The position numbers were made by a program, and so were the translations under genes. The notes below the pieces were generated by a model. That model saw nothing but the letters and a program-made list of their open reading frames with translations, was not told the origin of the DNA and searched no databases. A stretch of 64,000 nucleotides of DNA, taken from Micropterus salmoides (lineage: Eukaryota > Chordata > Actinopteri > Centrarchiformes > Centrarchidae). Positions 1 through 11,300 of this stretch are shown in pieces (position 1 is the stretch's first letter; every line of letters starts with the position of its first letter). The stretch covers positions 2,973,429 through 3,037,428 of the forward strand of contig NW_024041373.1 of NCBI RefSeq assembly GCF_014851395.1, written 5' to 3'.

Positions 1-67
1 AAGATATTGACCAATAAACATGTAAAGGGTGTGGCTCAGGACATAAATAGACAAGAATCCGCAAGCG

Positions 68-440
68 TTGGTCCAATCATCACAAAACTCACAGAATATG
101 TCCACATGATTGCCAGAAACATACCCAGAAAGTTTCATCGAAATTGACAGCTAGGGGGCGCTATAAATACAAACAAACTGCAGGGGATAAAACGCAAAAC
201 AGGCTAGAAAATGCATATTGTTTGTTCAATCAACACAAAACTTGCAGGATATTTGTACATAAGCTTCTCACACATACCCTGAAAGTCTCATTGAAATTTA
301 CACCTAGGAGGCGCTATAAATGCATAATAATTGGATGTGGAATGAAACAAATCAAGCTATAGATCAGAAAATGCTTGTCCAATCGTTACAAAACTTGCAG
401 AATGTGTTTAATAACAATATTGAACCATATGTGTGAAATG
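68..440. repeat. Tandem repeat, about 150-bp unit, three partial copies
   Basis: Each unit opens with a variant of TCCAATC..ACAAAACTTGCAG (about 69, 221 and 371). The first two also share GAAAGTNTCATNGAAATT and CTAGGNGGCGCTATAAAT (151 and 304). The GGGGGCGCTATAA signature is a common fish interspersed repeat and recurs at about 3032 and 50302. Confidence 0.7.
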
Positions 441-744
441 TTTTTGATGGTGATAATGCAAAAAAAGGTATGAACCCGCAAATCGCCGCTTGCGGCTATA
501 TTTTTGAATTGTGATTCTAACTTTGCCTTGTTACCATGACCTCTTACAACTAAGTTACTCCTATGTGTCTAGAGTGTGTCTGTAGAACTTCACTTTTCTA
601 ATAAACCAAGGAAACAGCCTCAGATGACATGAACTCTCCTTTTCCATCGTTACCTGAGTGATACATCTGCCATAAAACCAAGAGTGAGAAAACAAATAGT
701 TAGGTAGGTCAGTAGCTTTATTTTGTCCAAATACAACAGGTTAT

Positions 745-1990
745 GGAGTGAAATTGAGTTTGTAACTCCCTTCTGCTACATAGCAGACAACACTTTAATT
801 AATACAATACATTAATTAAGAACCGATTATAAAAATGATAAGCGGAAATAAACTATAATCAGTTGAGCAGTGCTGAGGATGAATTTGAGTTTAGTCTGAT
901 AGCTTGGGGGAAAAAGCTGCTCTGCTCTGGTGGTGCGGCAGCAGAAACTTCTATATCTCTCCCCAGTAGGCAGCAGGGTGAACAGGCTGTGGCTGGGTGG
1001 GTACTGTCCTTTAGTATCCTTTGGGCTCTGCATAGGCACCTCACCTCAGAGATATTATTGATGCTTGGGAGATGGGTTCCAATGAGCCTTCTGAGCAGTT
1101 TTAGTCACCCACTGCAGAGCCCTCTGGTCCTGGCCGTGCACATCCCATGTTAGTGATGTTTCCAGTCAGGATGCTTTCTATTGCTCCTCTGTAAAAACTG
1201 ACAAGAACTTGGCAGAGGAATTTTGCCTTCTTAAGCTTCCTCAAGAAATACATGCATTTCGGAGCTTTCTTCACCAGCATGGGGATGTGAAATGACCATG
1301 TCAGGTCCACCTCAGCTCAGCTGAGCAGTAAGTTGTTCTCTATGCACCACTATAGAATGGATTGGTGCCCACCAATCCAAACTTTACAGCTGACCCTTTG
1401 TTGAGGAGATCAAAGCGAGCATAAAAGGTGTTAAGTTCATCTGGTAATGTGGCCTCACACATGATGCTGATGTCTCTGCTTCGCCTCCTTGATGCCAGCT
1501 TTCAGTCTTGCTCTGGCAGTGCTGGAAGCTTCTTTATCACACGACTGAAAAGCAGCTTTTTTGGCTCTGGATAGAGCCCCCACCTCTCCATTCATTCAGG
1601 CCTTCTGATTGGGGAGTGATTTTATCGTTTTAGTGATCACAACATCATAAACACATTTGCTGATGTATGAGGTCACTGATGATGCATATTCCCCAAGGTT
1701 AATGTGGCTTTCCTGGGTGGCAGCCTCTCTGAACACAAGCCAATCTGTGCTCCCAAAATCAGTCCTGTTGAGCTGCTGTAGATTAATCTGTCCACACTTT
1801 AATTGTCTTTGACCCTTTTAATCAGCTGGGTGTAAGTGGGCTGAAGAAACAGAAAAATACGGTCTGATAGACCCAAATGGGGACAGGGGAGGGCTTTGTA
1901 GCTGCCAGGAATATTGGCGTGTGTTTGTTCGTCTGGTGGGGACATGCTGGTGGAATTTAGGTTATAATGTTCTGAGATGTGTTTTTTTTG
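745..1990 (-). mobile_element. LINE fragment (CR1/L2/Rex-type), internally deleted
   Basis: On the minus strand 1101-1310 reads DLTWSFHIPMLVKKA then YFLRKLKKAKF, the conserved C-terminal part of fish non-LTR reverse transcriptases. 850-1060 codes the end of the protein (HPATACSP-like, LLPxGxxYRSF). 1330-2000 matches the segment upstream of the RT (GEVRALSRAKKAAFQS type). The RT core between them is missing. The same family recurs at 28915, 30376 and 43280. The exact clade cannot be settled here. Confidence 0.75.
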
Positions 1991-2010
1991 TCTTTGATGG
2001 TTGACTGGGC

Positions 2011-3694
2011 CTATCAGCTATGTCTTATCAATAGGGTTTCCCTTTAGGGGGAGAGAAGCTAATAAGGGAAAGTGCTGGAAAGCTGAATAACGCCATCTGG
2101 CCTCAGTGGTTTGTGGGATTTTGCAGGGACGGTCGGAAGGGCTGCACAGACCACCGCTGTCACAGTGCATATCAACAAGTGTGCCAAATCCAGAGCCCAG
2201 AGGCAAATTATTAAATAGAAGTCTACAATACAATACAAGATCAAGTTTGTCTGGGATGAACATGATAGTCAATTTGAACACTTGAGGCCTAATCATCAGA
2301 GCATTAAAAACAGCAAAATATAAGCAAATTCCATACTTAAATCAAATACAGTAAAGATGGAATTGCTGCAATCAGAGATTTCACTCGCAGGGGCAAAGTA
2401 AATCCATGCAAATCTTTGGTTGAACTTTGATGCATGAATTCATGCTGCTGATCAATAGAAAATTGTCTGAGAGTCCAAAACAGTGGAAGACTATTAGATA
2501 TGTCAAACTCCTTTTAAATAACCTGGCTCTGCTAGAATGCAGGCTGCTAGAGATACAGTACATCTCTTGAATAAACTCCTAAAGGGTGCTCCAGCAGTTT
2601 AGTAATGTACTTTCATAAAGTTTGGGAAGTTTTTAGAGATAGACTAAAGAACAATGGTTAAAACAGATGTTGCCGAGGTTAAGATACATTTCCCAAAATG
2701 CAATTTCTAGGATCTGTTGTTAGACTTCATGTGCCTGGCATATACCTCCTTCTTTCAAACTCCATAACCTCCAGTTTGTAACGCAGGCTCATAAATTTGT
2801 AGTCTCTAAACCTAAGCTGAGATAACATCACTATGATGTCATCACTGTGATGAATTGGTCACCGTGTGGAAAAAGATTTGACAATGTGTGGTCGCGGTAT
2901 CACAGTCACTTATTGAACTCAAAACGGCTGACTTCCAGTTAGGTTTAGGTTATAGCTCCAGATGGCTTTTATTTTAAATTTCATAACCTAGGTTTAACAT
3001 ATGGCAGGAGCTGTGTCTTTGAAATTTTGTAGGGGGCGCTATTGAGTCACACATGTCCAAAGTTTAAAACATGTAATTTCCTGTTGCCTGTAGGTGGTGC
3101 TATAATTATGACTGAATATTGGCATATAGATGTTTTCAGGTGATAATTATCAAACATGTAAAGTTTAAGGCAGATTTGACTATGTACAGTCCATTTACAT
3201 GCTACTTCATTTTTCATGGCGAAACATCAACTCTGATGCCAGGCACTACAGTTTGATGAATCCTTAAAAGCTTTGTATTTAAGCATTACAAGCATCTTTA
3301 GATGACACTGTCCACATCTCAAGTCGATCTGATAATGTATGGAGCCTGTAATGGGCAAAAAAAATAATATTCAATTCAAAACAATTCAAAAATAATCCTA
3401 GCAACAACAATAGGTTCCTTGTACTTCACGCCAGGGACTGTTGGTGCCCTGGCACTTGCTCGTGCTTGTGTCCTTAGTATCTTGGAGAGCCATTGTGACA
3501 TAGTATCTGTAGCATGTTCCCAGTTAGCTAGCCTGTATTTCACAAGAATGCACAGATAACTTCACTGTGGGAATATTTAGTGTGACCTGAGCTTTACATT
3601 TCTGTCCACCCCGGTTAAGTGAGAGGAGGTAATTATGTGTTGGAATTAGATACATTCTATTGTATGACGAACAAATGCTAGTGGATGGATTTGC
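2011..3694. other. Non-coding intron sequence with old repeat debris
   Basis: No exon seen. 2750-3370 resembles widespread fish repeats: a phrase like AACATCACTATGATGTCATC also occurs near 12830, and GGGGGCGCTATTG occurs at 3032 with a GTGGTGCTATAATTATGAC echo at 3094. Confidence 0.4.
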
Positions 3695-3696
3695 TA

Positions 3697-5203
3697 CAGG
3701 TGCTGGTCATATAATTAGAATATCATCAAAAAGTTGATTTATTCCAGTAATTCCATTCAAAAAGTGAAACTTGGATATTATATTCATTCATTACACACAG
3801 ACTGATATATTTCAAATGTTTATTTCATTTAATTTTGATGATTAAAACTGACAACTAACGAAAATCCCAAATTCAGTATCTCCGAAAATTAGAATATTAC
3901 TTAAGACCAATACAAAAAAAGGATTTTTAGAAATGTTGGCCAACTGAACAGTATGAACATGAAAAGTATGAGCATTTACAGCCCTCAATACTTAGTTGGG
4001 GCTCCTTTTGCCTGAATTACTGCAGCAATGCGGCGTGGCATGGAGTCCATCAGTCTGTGGCACTGCTCAGGGGTTATGAGAGCCCAGGTTGCTCTGATAG
4101 TGGCCTTCAGCTCTTCTGCATTGTTGGGTCTGGCGTATCGCATCTTCCTCTTCACAATACCCCATAGATTTTCTATAGGGTTAAGGACAGGCGAGTTTGC
4201 AGGCCAATTAAGAACAGGGATACCATGGTCCTTAAACCAGGTACTGGCAGCTTTGGCACTGTGTGCAGGTGCCAAGTCCTGTTGGAAAATGAAATCTGCA
4301 TCTCCATAAAGTTGGTCAGCAGCAAGAAGCATGAAGTGTTCTAAAACTTCTTGGTAGATGGCTGCGTTGACCTTAGACCTCAGAAAACACAGTGGACCAA
4401 CACCAGCAGATGACATGGCACCTCAAAGCCTCACTGACTGTGGAATCTTTATACTGGACTTCAAGCAACGTGGATTCTGTGCCTCTCCTCTCTTCCTCCA
4501 GACTCTGGGACCTTGATTTCCAAAGGAAATGCAAAATTTACTTTCATCAGAGAACATAACTGGACCACTCAGCAGCAGTCCAGTCCTTTTTGTCTTTAGC
4601 CCAGGCGAGACGCTTCTGACGCTGTGTCTTGTTCAAGAGTGGCTTGACACAAGGAATGCAACAGCTGAAACCCATGTCTTGCATACGTCTGTGCGTGGTG
4701 GTTCTTGAAGCACTGACTCCAGCTGCAGTCCACTCTTTGTGAATCTCCCCCACATTTTTGAATGGGTTTTGTTGCACAATCTTTTAATGTGCTTGGACAC
4801 AGAGCTCTGTGAACAGCCAGCCTCTTTAGCAATGACCTTTTGTGTCTTGCCCTCCTTGTGCAAGGTGTCAATGGTCGTCTCTTGGACAGCTGTCAAGTCA
4901 GCAGTCTTCCCCATGATTGTGTAGCCTACAGAAGTAGACGGAGACCATTTAAAGACCTTTGCAGGTGTTTTGAGTTAATTAGCTGATTAGAGTGTGGCAC
5001 CAGGTCTCTTCAATATTGAATTTTCTGAGATACTGAGATCATTAGTTGTCAGTTATAATCATCAAAATTAAAAGGAATGAACACTTAAAATATATCAGTC
5101 TGTGTGGAATGAATGTGTACATTATACAAGTTTCACTTTTTGAATGGAATTACTGAAATAAATTGCATTTTTGATGATATTCTAATTTTATGACCAGCAC
5201 TGG
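3697..5203 (-). mobile_element. Tc1-like DNA transposon with broken transposase
   Basis: The ends form long inverted repeats (5' CAGGTGCTGGTCATATAATT, 3' complement CCAGTGCTGGTCATAAAATT, extending about 80 bp), flanked by TA at 3695-3696 and 5204-5205. Minus-strand transposase pieces run 4914 to 3985: start MGKTADLTAVQE, helix-turn-helix KVIAKEAGCSQSSVSKHI, FSDES and FIFQQD segments, and LNPIENLWG with the DDE acidic residues still present. It is inactive: about 30 codons are missing after SVSKHIKRL, two bases are lost just before FSDES, and a TGA stop precedes GAMSSAG. Confidence 0.92.
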
Positions 5204-5337
5204 TATTGCCTCCAGATGTATGCATCAATATGGTGAAATTCTCTAATAATAATCTGTAGAGGTGACTGTGAATGCAAGTGGAACCCCCTCTCCATTTTAT
5301 CATTTTGTTATTTTCCTGTCTTTCTATCTGTTTATAG

Positions 5338-5388
5338 GGAGCACCAGGCGAGCCAGGTCTGTCTATCATTGGACCAAGAGGACCTCCT
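5338..5388 (+). CDS. col13a1: col13a1 exon (COL1), 51 bp
   Basis: Codes GAPGEPGLSIIGPRGPP, with acceptor TTTATAG and donor GTAAGT. The SII after GL breaks the Gly-X-Y register; human type XIII has the same LSIIGPRGPP interruption. This is the first exon I can find in the window, so earlier COL1 and NC1 exons lie to the left. A Tc1 element ends 134 bp upstream. Confidence 0.95.
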
Positions 5389-8300
5389 GTAAGTGTCTTC
5401 ACCTTTCCCTACAAGCTTTTTTATTAGCTACCACTTACTGGACCTCTGCTTTGCACATCAGGTTCATAGACACCAACAGACCATTCAGTTCTGTTGATAA
5501 ACTAGAATTGTTCCAGGCTTGTGGGGGTGCTAGGCTTAGGTTTGCTAGCCCAGCCAAACCGCCTTTAATCAAGACTGGGTGAATGCACCACAAATGATAG
5601 AATAATACTACATAATTACAGACTGTGTGGAAACAGCAGCAGTGTTCAAGAGGGTTGGAAATGTGATTTGGCCATAAATGGCATCATTAGTCATGCTTGT
5701 TTTATCAGGAAGCAAATCGCGAAACTTCATCCCGGTCCAACTTGGGGTCAGTGATAGTTCCTGACACAAGGTCTTAATTGATCATCTTGTTGTTACCTAA
5801 ATTTTTGGGAAGCCAAATAAGTTTAGTGTTTCTGTGTACTTTTTAGTTCTCAGGTGGACAATGTGGCCTCATAAGTTGCATGCCAACTTAAGTGGAGTAC
5901 ACATCTGTTTTTCAAATTGATAGTTATTGCTATCTATACCTGTGTATGCCCACAGTAATAGGCATTTCTGATGAATAACAGGCTGAAGAGGAAGCTCCGC
6001 ACAGTACAGTCAGTTAGTAAGGCATATAAGAAGCATGTGAGACTGACATGACAGTTTAGGCAAACTGAGTGCCTTGAAATGCATTTCCATTCCAATTTAA
6101 ATTGAGTGTGACAGGTGATTCCTGAATATGGAGCTTTCAATCACATCTCATGGTCTTTATCAGTGGATGGATCTTTTCTGAGGACTTTTGCCACTCCCAT
6201 CCGTGTTGGCTTAAAAGCTCAGCATGAAAAAGAATGCTTGAAATAGTATTTTGCCAAAACAAACTTACTTCAAGACGCCTACTTACTTTTTCAAGAACTT
6301 CCAACTGCATCTCGAAATCTTCATCAGCGCTTTTAGCACTTTTAGGACTTCTTTTCATGATTGTGTTCATTCTTGATCTTCGAAATTATGGTTTGAAAAA
6401 AAGAAATTCATTCAACTCCCGAGTGTGGCGAAAAAAAGTCATCGCCCACTCACTACCTTTCTTCTCAAGACTATGAGAAGCTCTAATTTCACCTTTGACC
6501 TTGGTGTAAGATATTTTTCATATAATTATACAATTTTTTATGACAATGAATGAAGCCATGTCTGGAATTTTTTCAAAAAGGCTGAACATCCTTTGGGACA
6601 GAAACCATTCAAAGCTCCCTGTAACTATCTCTCCTTCCAGACAATCTGTTTCATTAGTCGCATTCACAATTTCCTTGCATTTGTCTTTCCTTACATCTTT
6701 ATTTTCCCTTCACTCCTTTTTACAGGGATATTAAATGTCTTGTACCAGTCCGAGAAGCAGGGTGGAAAATCTCTAAGAGGCCACCATCAAAGTTGGCTAG
6801 CTAATTATTATTAACATGAATACAGTGAGCTCATTCACCTTCTATACCTAGTTGCACATCATTATTAGATTAAAAGCCTTTGTTCTTTTCTTTTCAGTGT
6901 TCCATGTCAGCATCTAATTTTCTCCTGTACAGAGAGAACGCATTAACCCGTACTGAATGTATTCCCCAGAGGGCTCAGTATCACTCCTTGAATCAAAATC
7001 AACTTCAGTATTCACTTATATCTTTGTGCAGTAGAGGGATTGGGGGAGAGAACTGTATCTTCTTTCCTCACCTGCTTCCAGATTTTTATTGTATGTCAGA
7101 CTTTCAGAACTGATTGTTTGTCTGTTTCTCTTTAGGGACAACCTGGAACAAGAGGATTTCCAGGCTTTCCAGTAAGTCATAACCATATTGCCTGATCATG
7201 TAAATGATGCTTTGATGATTTGTGTAAAGCTGAAACTGTCCTACTTTACTTATTTTGCTTTAATGAGCAAAAGTCATGTTCGGTCTCCCAATTTCAACTT
7301 GACAAATGTTGTCAGCTTGGTCCGTGGCCCTCCGACTCAAACTAAGATGCTCTGCGTAGCCCTAGCAATAATAAATATGCAATGTCTGGTTAAGACTTTC
7401 AAAATATAACAGTGAAACAGTCACAGTTTGGTATGTTTAGGCACCAAATCTTGGTTCCGTTTAGGAAAATATCATGGTTTGGGATAAAATAAGTGCGTTA
7501 GTTAGTAGTAGTTAGTAAGAACGGTTAGTAATTACACTACACAAAATAAAAATGAGGAACGAGAAAGGAACAAATCTTGACCTAACTGCTAATTAATAAT
7601 AAGTTAACTAGTTATTAATAACTTCTGAATGTATAGTGACAGCTGAGTGTTAATTGAGAAGTGAGTTCTAGACAGTATGCTAATGAATGGTCATCTATAT
7701 GGTTATCTATAAATACGCATTGATTGATTACCTTCTTAATGAACTGTTCCTGATTAAGCTGCCAAATGACGCACAACCAATGACTAAGAATTTTTTATTA
7801 CATACTTAGTAATAAGTTATTAAAACTGAAAATAATTCATTTAAAATGAATTTGTATTGTTAAGTGGTGCATCCTACTAAATTGTTATTAGAATTTTTTT
7901 ATTTTATGACATAGATTCTGCTTCACCATTTTTTTACTTGCTAAACATGATCAAGATGGTTATCTGTATCAAGATGTACAGACTAGCTAAATGACAAAAA
8001 CAAAGAGAGGTATTAAAGTATTTAAATGTGTTTAGTCAGTATTTGCAGCCAGCCCGTTTTCCAATTGATGCTGTAATGGGGCCAGCTCTTTGTACAGACT
8101 TTTGTGATGTAATGGCTGATCTCAATATGTGCTCAAACTATCAAAATCTCTTTCTCTTATTTTATCCTAGGGTCCAATTGGATTGGATGGCAAGCATGTG
8201 AGTTTCCCCAATTTCCTGTCAAAAAGTGAAATAACTAAGTAATTTAGTGCTTCTTCAGTGCACTCATTGTAATACGATAAGTGTCATTGCTGTTAGGGTG

Positions 8301-11300
8301 GGGTTAAACATGATATGGAGATTTCTAAAACGTGTTTTGCAAGGAAATCAAGTGGAGGTGACTGTTAAGATTGATTCCATTATTTTAATGTTCACACAGG
8401 GACAGAACGGACCGAAGGGAGACATGGTAAGCATTCCTAGCATTTTTCATAAACTATTAACCAGTCTTGGACACACTCTGGGCACCCACAAGCTAAAGGG
8501 ATTGTTAAATAATTGTGTTAAACCTTGTTTTGCTGTTTATGTCTGTTACCCACAGAATGACAGCAGAGGGGAGTCAATATTGACTACGGCATGCTAACCT
8601 CGACAACCCAGCTTGATTCTAAAGTTAACATTCTAACGTTGACAGCATTGTGTAGGACAGATTTGTGCAGCGGTGTTCATGAGAGAGGGTGTGAGCATAT
8701 ATGCGTTGCGCGCAGCATTGCAATCAAATACAATTTTAAATAGGCCTAGTAAAAAAAATTAAAAAAAATAATTTTGTTGCGGTCAGCGTTAATATTATGG
8801 CGGCCCGCCACAAACAAGTCAAACTATTGGAAACACTGCACTTCAGCTGCTGTTTATTTTGTACTCAGAAAGTTAGAATGAAAACAGAATGTGGCTTGAT
8901 TTATGCAACACAGTAATGGGCTAACATTGGGTTGTATGTAGTATGGTCAAGACAGATGGGAGCTGTTAGCCGCACTCTGGCTTTCAGTCCTTGTTATTAC
9001 TGAAATGGGCCCTAAAGTATTTTACACTGTGCTTACTGTGCCTCAAACATTAACATTCCATATTCTCAAATTATTTAATTCTTGTTTAACCATACAGTGT
9101 AATGAGTATCATGTGCAGGTACAGCAGGACTAGGTTTTTGAAATCATCCATTTCAGTGTTGTTTATAAGTAAGTTCATAAGAGTTCCAGCTTCCGCATGC
9201 TATATAAGTTTATCTTCAATGTTCAGTTTTAATGCAGGTTGTAGTGTCTAATTCATATCCTGTAAGGTAGAAAAAGATGGTATGGAAATTAGGGCTGCAC
9301 GATTGATGTAATCGTGCGATTACATAACCGCAATCGGCTGCAGTCTGCTCTTTATCCACACTCACACCAGGCTCTTGCACAGGCAAGAGAAAGTGCCCTT
9401 TTTTCTGGGGCTCTATTGAAAAAAAAAATTAATACAGGGAGACTGGGTATGGTTGTTAGATCTAAGGATGGTGGTTTTCGACTCAGCGCAAATCAACTCC
9501 ACCCAGCTGATGTGACACCGGCGATTTTAATCATGCACAATGAGTCCAGACAGTAAGGACAGTTTTGCAATATAAACATCTTAACGCTGTGTTCACACTG
9601 AAAGCAAAGTTAATATTCGCCTCGCTTTACTCACGCGTGTTTGACCGCTGGACATTTTGAGTGTTGATGCGATAAGCGAATAAACCAGCGAATACTACAG
9701 CTATATGAACCCAAAGTAAACCTTTTGCTGTGATTTAATTGCAATAAACGCGGGACAATCCCTGGCTCCCCCTAGTTGCGTGTCGAAGTGTCCTTGGGCA
9801 AGATACTGAACCCCGAATTGCCCCTGACGGCTATTCCGCCAGTGTATGAGTGAGTGTGAATGTTAGTTTCCGTGTATGAGTGAGTGTGAATGTTAGTTTC
9901 CGTTTGAGCACTTAGGCTCAGTGTATGAATGTGTGTGACTGGTGAATGCAGATGTAGTGTAAAAGCGCTTTAAGTGGTCGAAAAGACTAGAAAGGCGCTA
10001 TACAAGTACGGAGCATTTACATGCAGCATGCTGTCCCAAACTGTGTTGGTCTAAAGGGGATAGGCTATATACCAGCGGATCAATAACATAATGCACAGCA
10101 GGGTCGAGGCAAGGTAGAATTAAATACATTATGAATGTGCAGAAAGTTTTGAACGTGAGCAGAAAACCTGCTGAAGTCCAGGAGTTTATATCTGAATTAA
10201 AATTATTTATCATTGACGTGAAAAGGTCCCACATAGGCCTATTAAAAGAGGTTATTTTCCCAAACGGAGACTCAAAAAAGAAGAGAAGGCAAAGCATGTG
10301 TACTGACTAAATTGACTTGACTAGCAGGGATTTTATTAAATTAGAAAAGTTGATCTACAGGAGAAAACAAAAAGCAATAGTATTCAGAATGCCTGAATTC
10401 TATTAAATTTTTAGGTTTTGACATACTGCCCGAATATTGTGTTTCGCTTTACATAGATGGAGATGAAATATATACTGGTGCAATGCTAAAAATTTCAAAT
10501 CTCGCCTAGGGCTCCAACACTGTCATGGCCAGCCCTGAGTAGCACATGGATCATGCGTAAAACAGGAGCATCGGGATTCATCCAGCCAGAGAGAATCACC
10601 GACCGTCTGCAGCGAGAGGGAGTGGACAGAGCCAGGGAGAGGAGGACTTTCGGTGATCGCTCCCTCTGGCTGGATGAAGACACTCCTCATTTTATGCATG
10701 ATCCATGATGATACGGAAGATTTAGAGCTCCCTCATAGTTGCACCCTGCTTGTACCACAGGTAGTTGGTAAAAGAAGTTTTCATAGTTTAGTTAGAGGCT
10801 TTGCTCAAATTAGCCAAAAAGACCAGTGCATGACATCGTTAATATTGCTTGGCACTAGTAACCTGCTGGTAACTACTTAATTATGCTTAGGTCTATGTTA
10901 ATAAAAAAATATTTAAACAAATGCCTATGAAGTCACACTAAAATTACCACCTGTTTGAATGTAGCCTAAATAGGGATATGACTTTATATACAGTCAGTGT
11001 TTCCCATTTTCCATAACATTGTTTTGTGCCATTGCTTTAGCAAAGGATCTGGCAAACAAAATAATATCTGGCTTTGTGCCCTCTTCAAATCGCAGTGCAG
11101 AAATAAAATAAATAATAATAAATAAATAATATATTAAATCAGTATAAATAAGCTTTACAATGTTGAACAACATGATTATTGAATAGTTATACTTAACATT
11201 AACAAATTAGAGACCAATGTAGAGTCTTTTTCTTGCACAAGGACTAAAAAAATTAAAACAACCAACAGAAATGAAACTGCTATGACTGGTTTTACTATTC

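Noticed and set aside
3985..4914. Functional Tc1 transposase
   Set aside because: Deletion after the first helix-turn-helix, a frameshift before FSDES and an in-frame TGA make it a pseudogene.
8247..8597. 116-codon open frame with GQNGPKGDM
   Set aside because: Read-through of a 27-bp exon into both introns.
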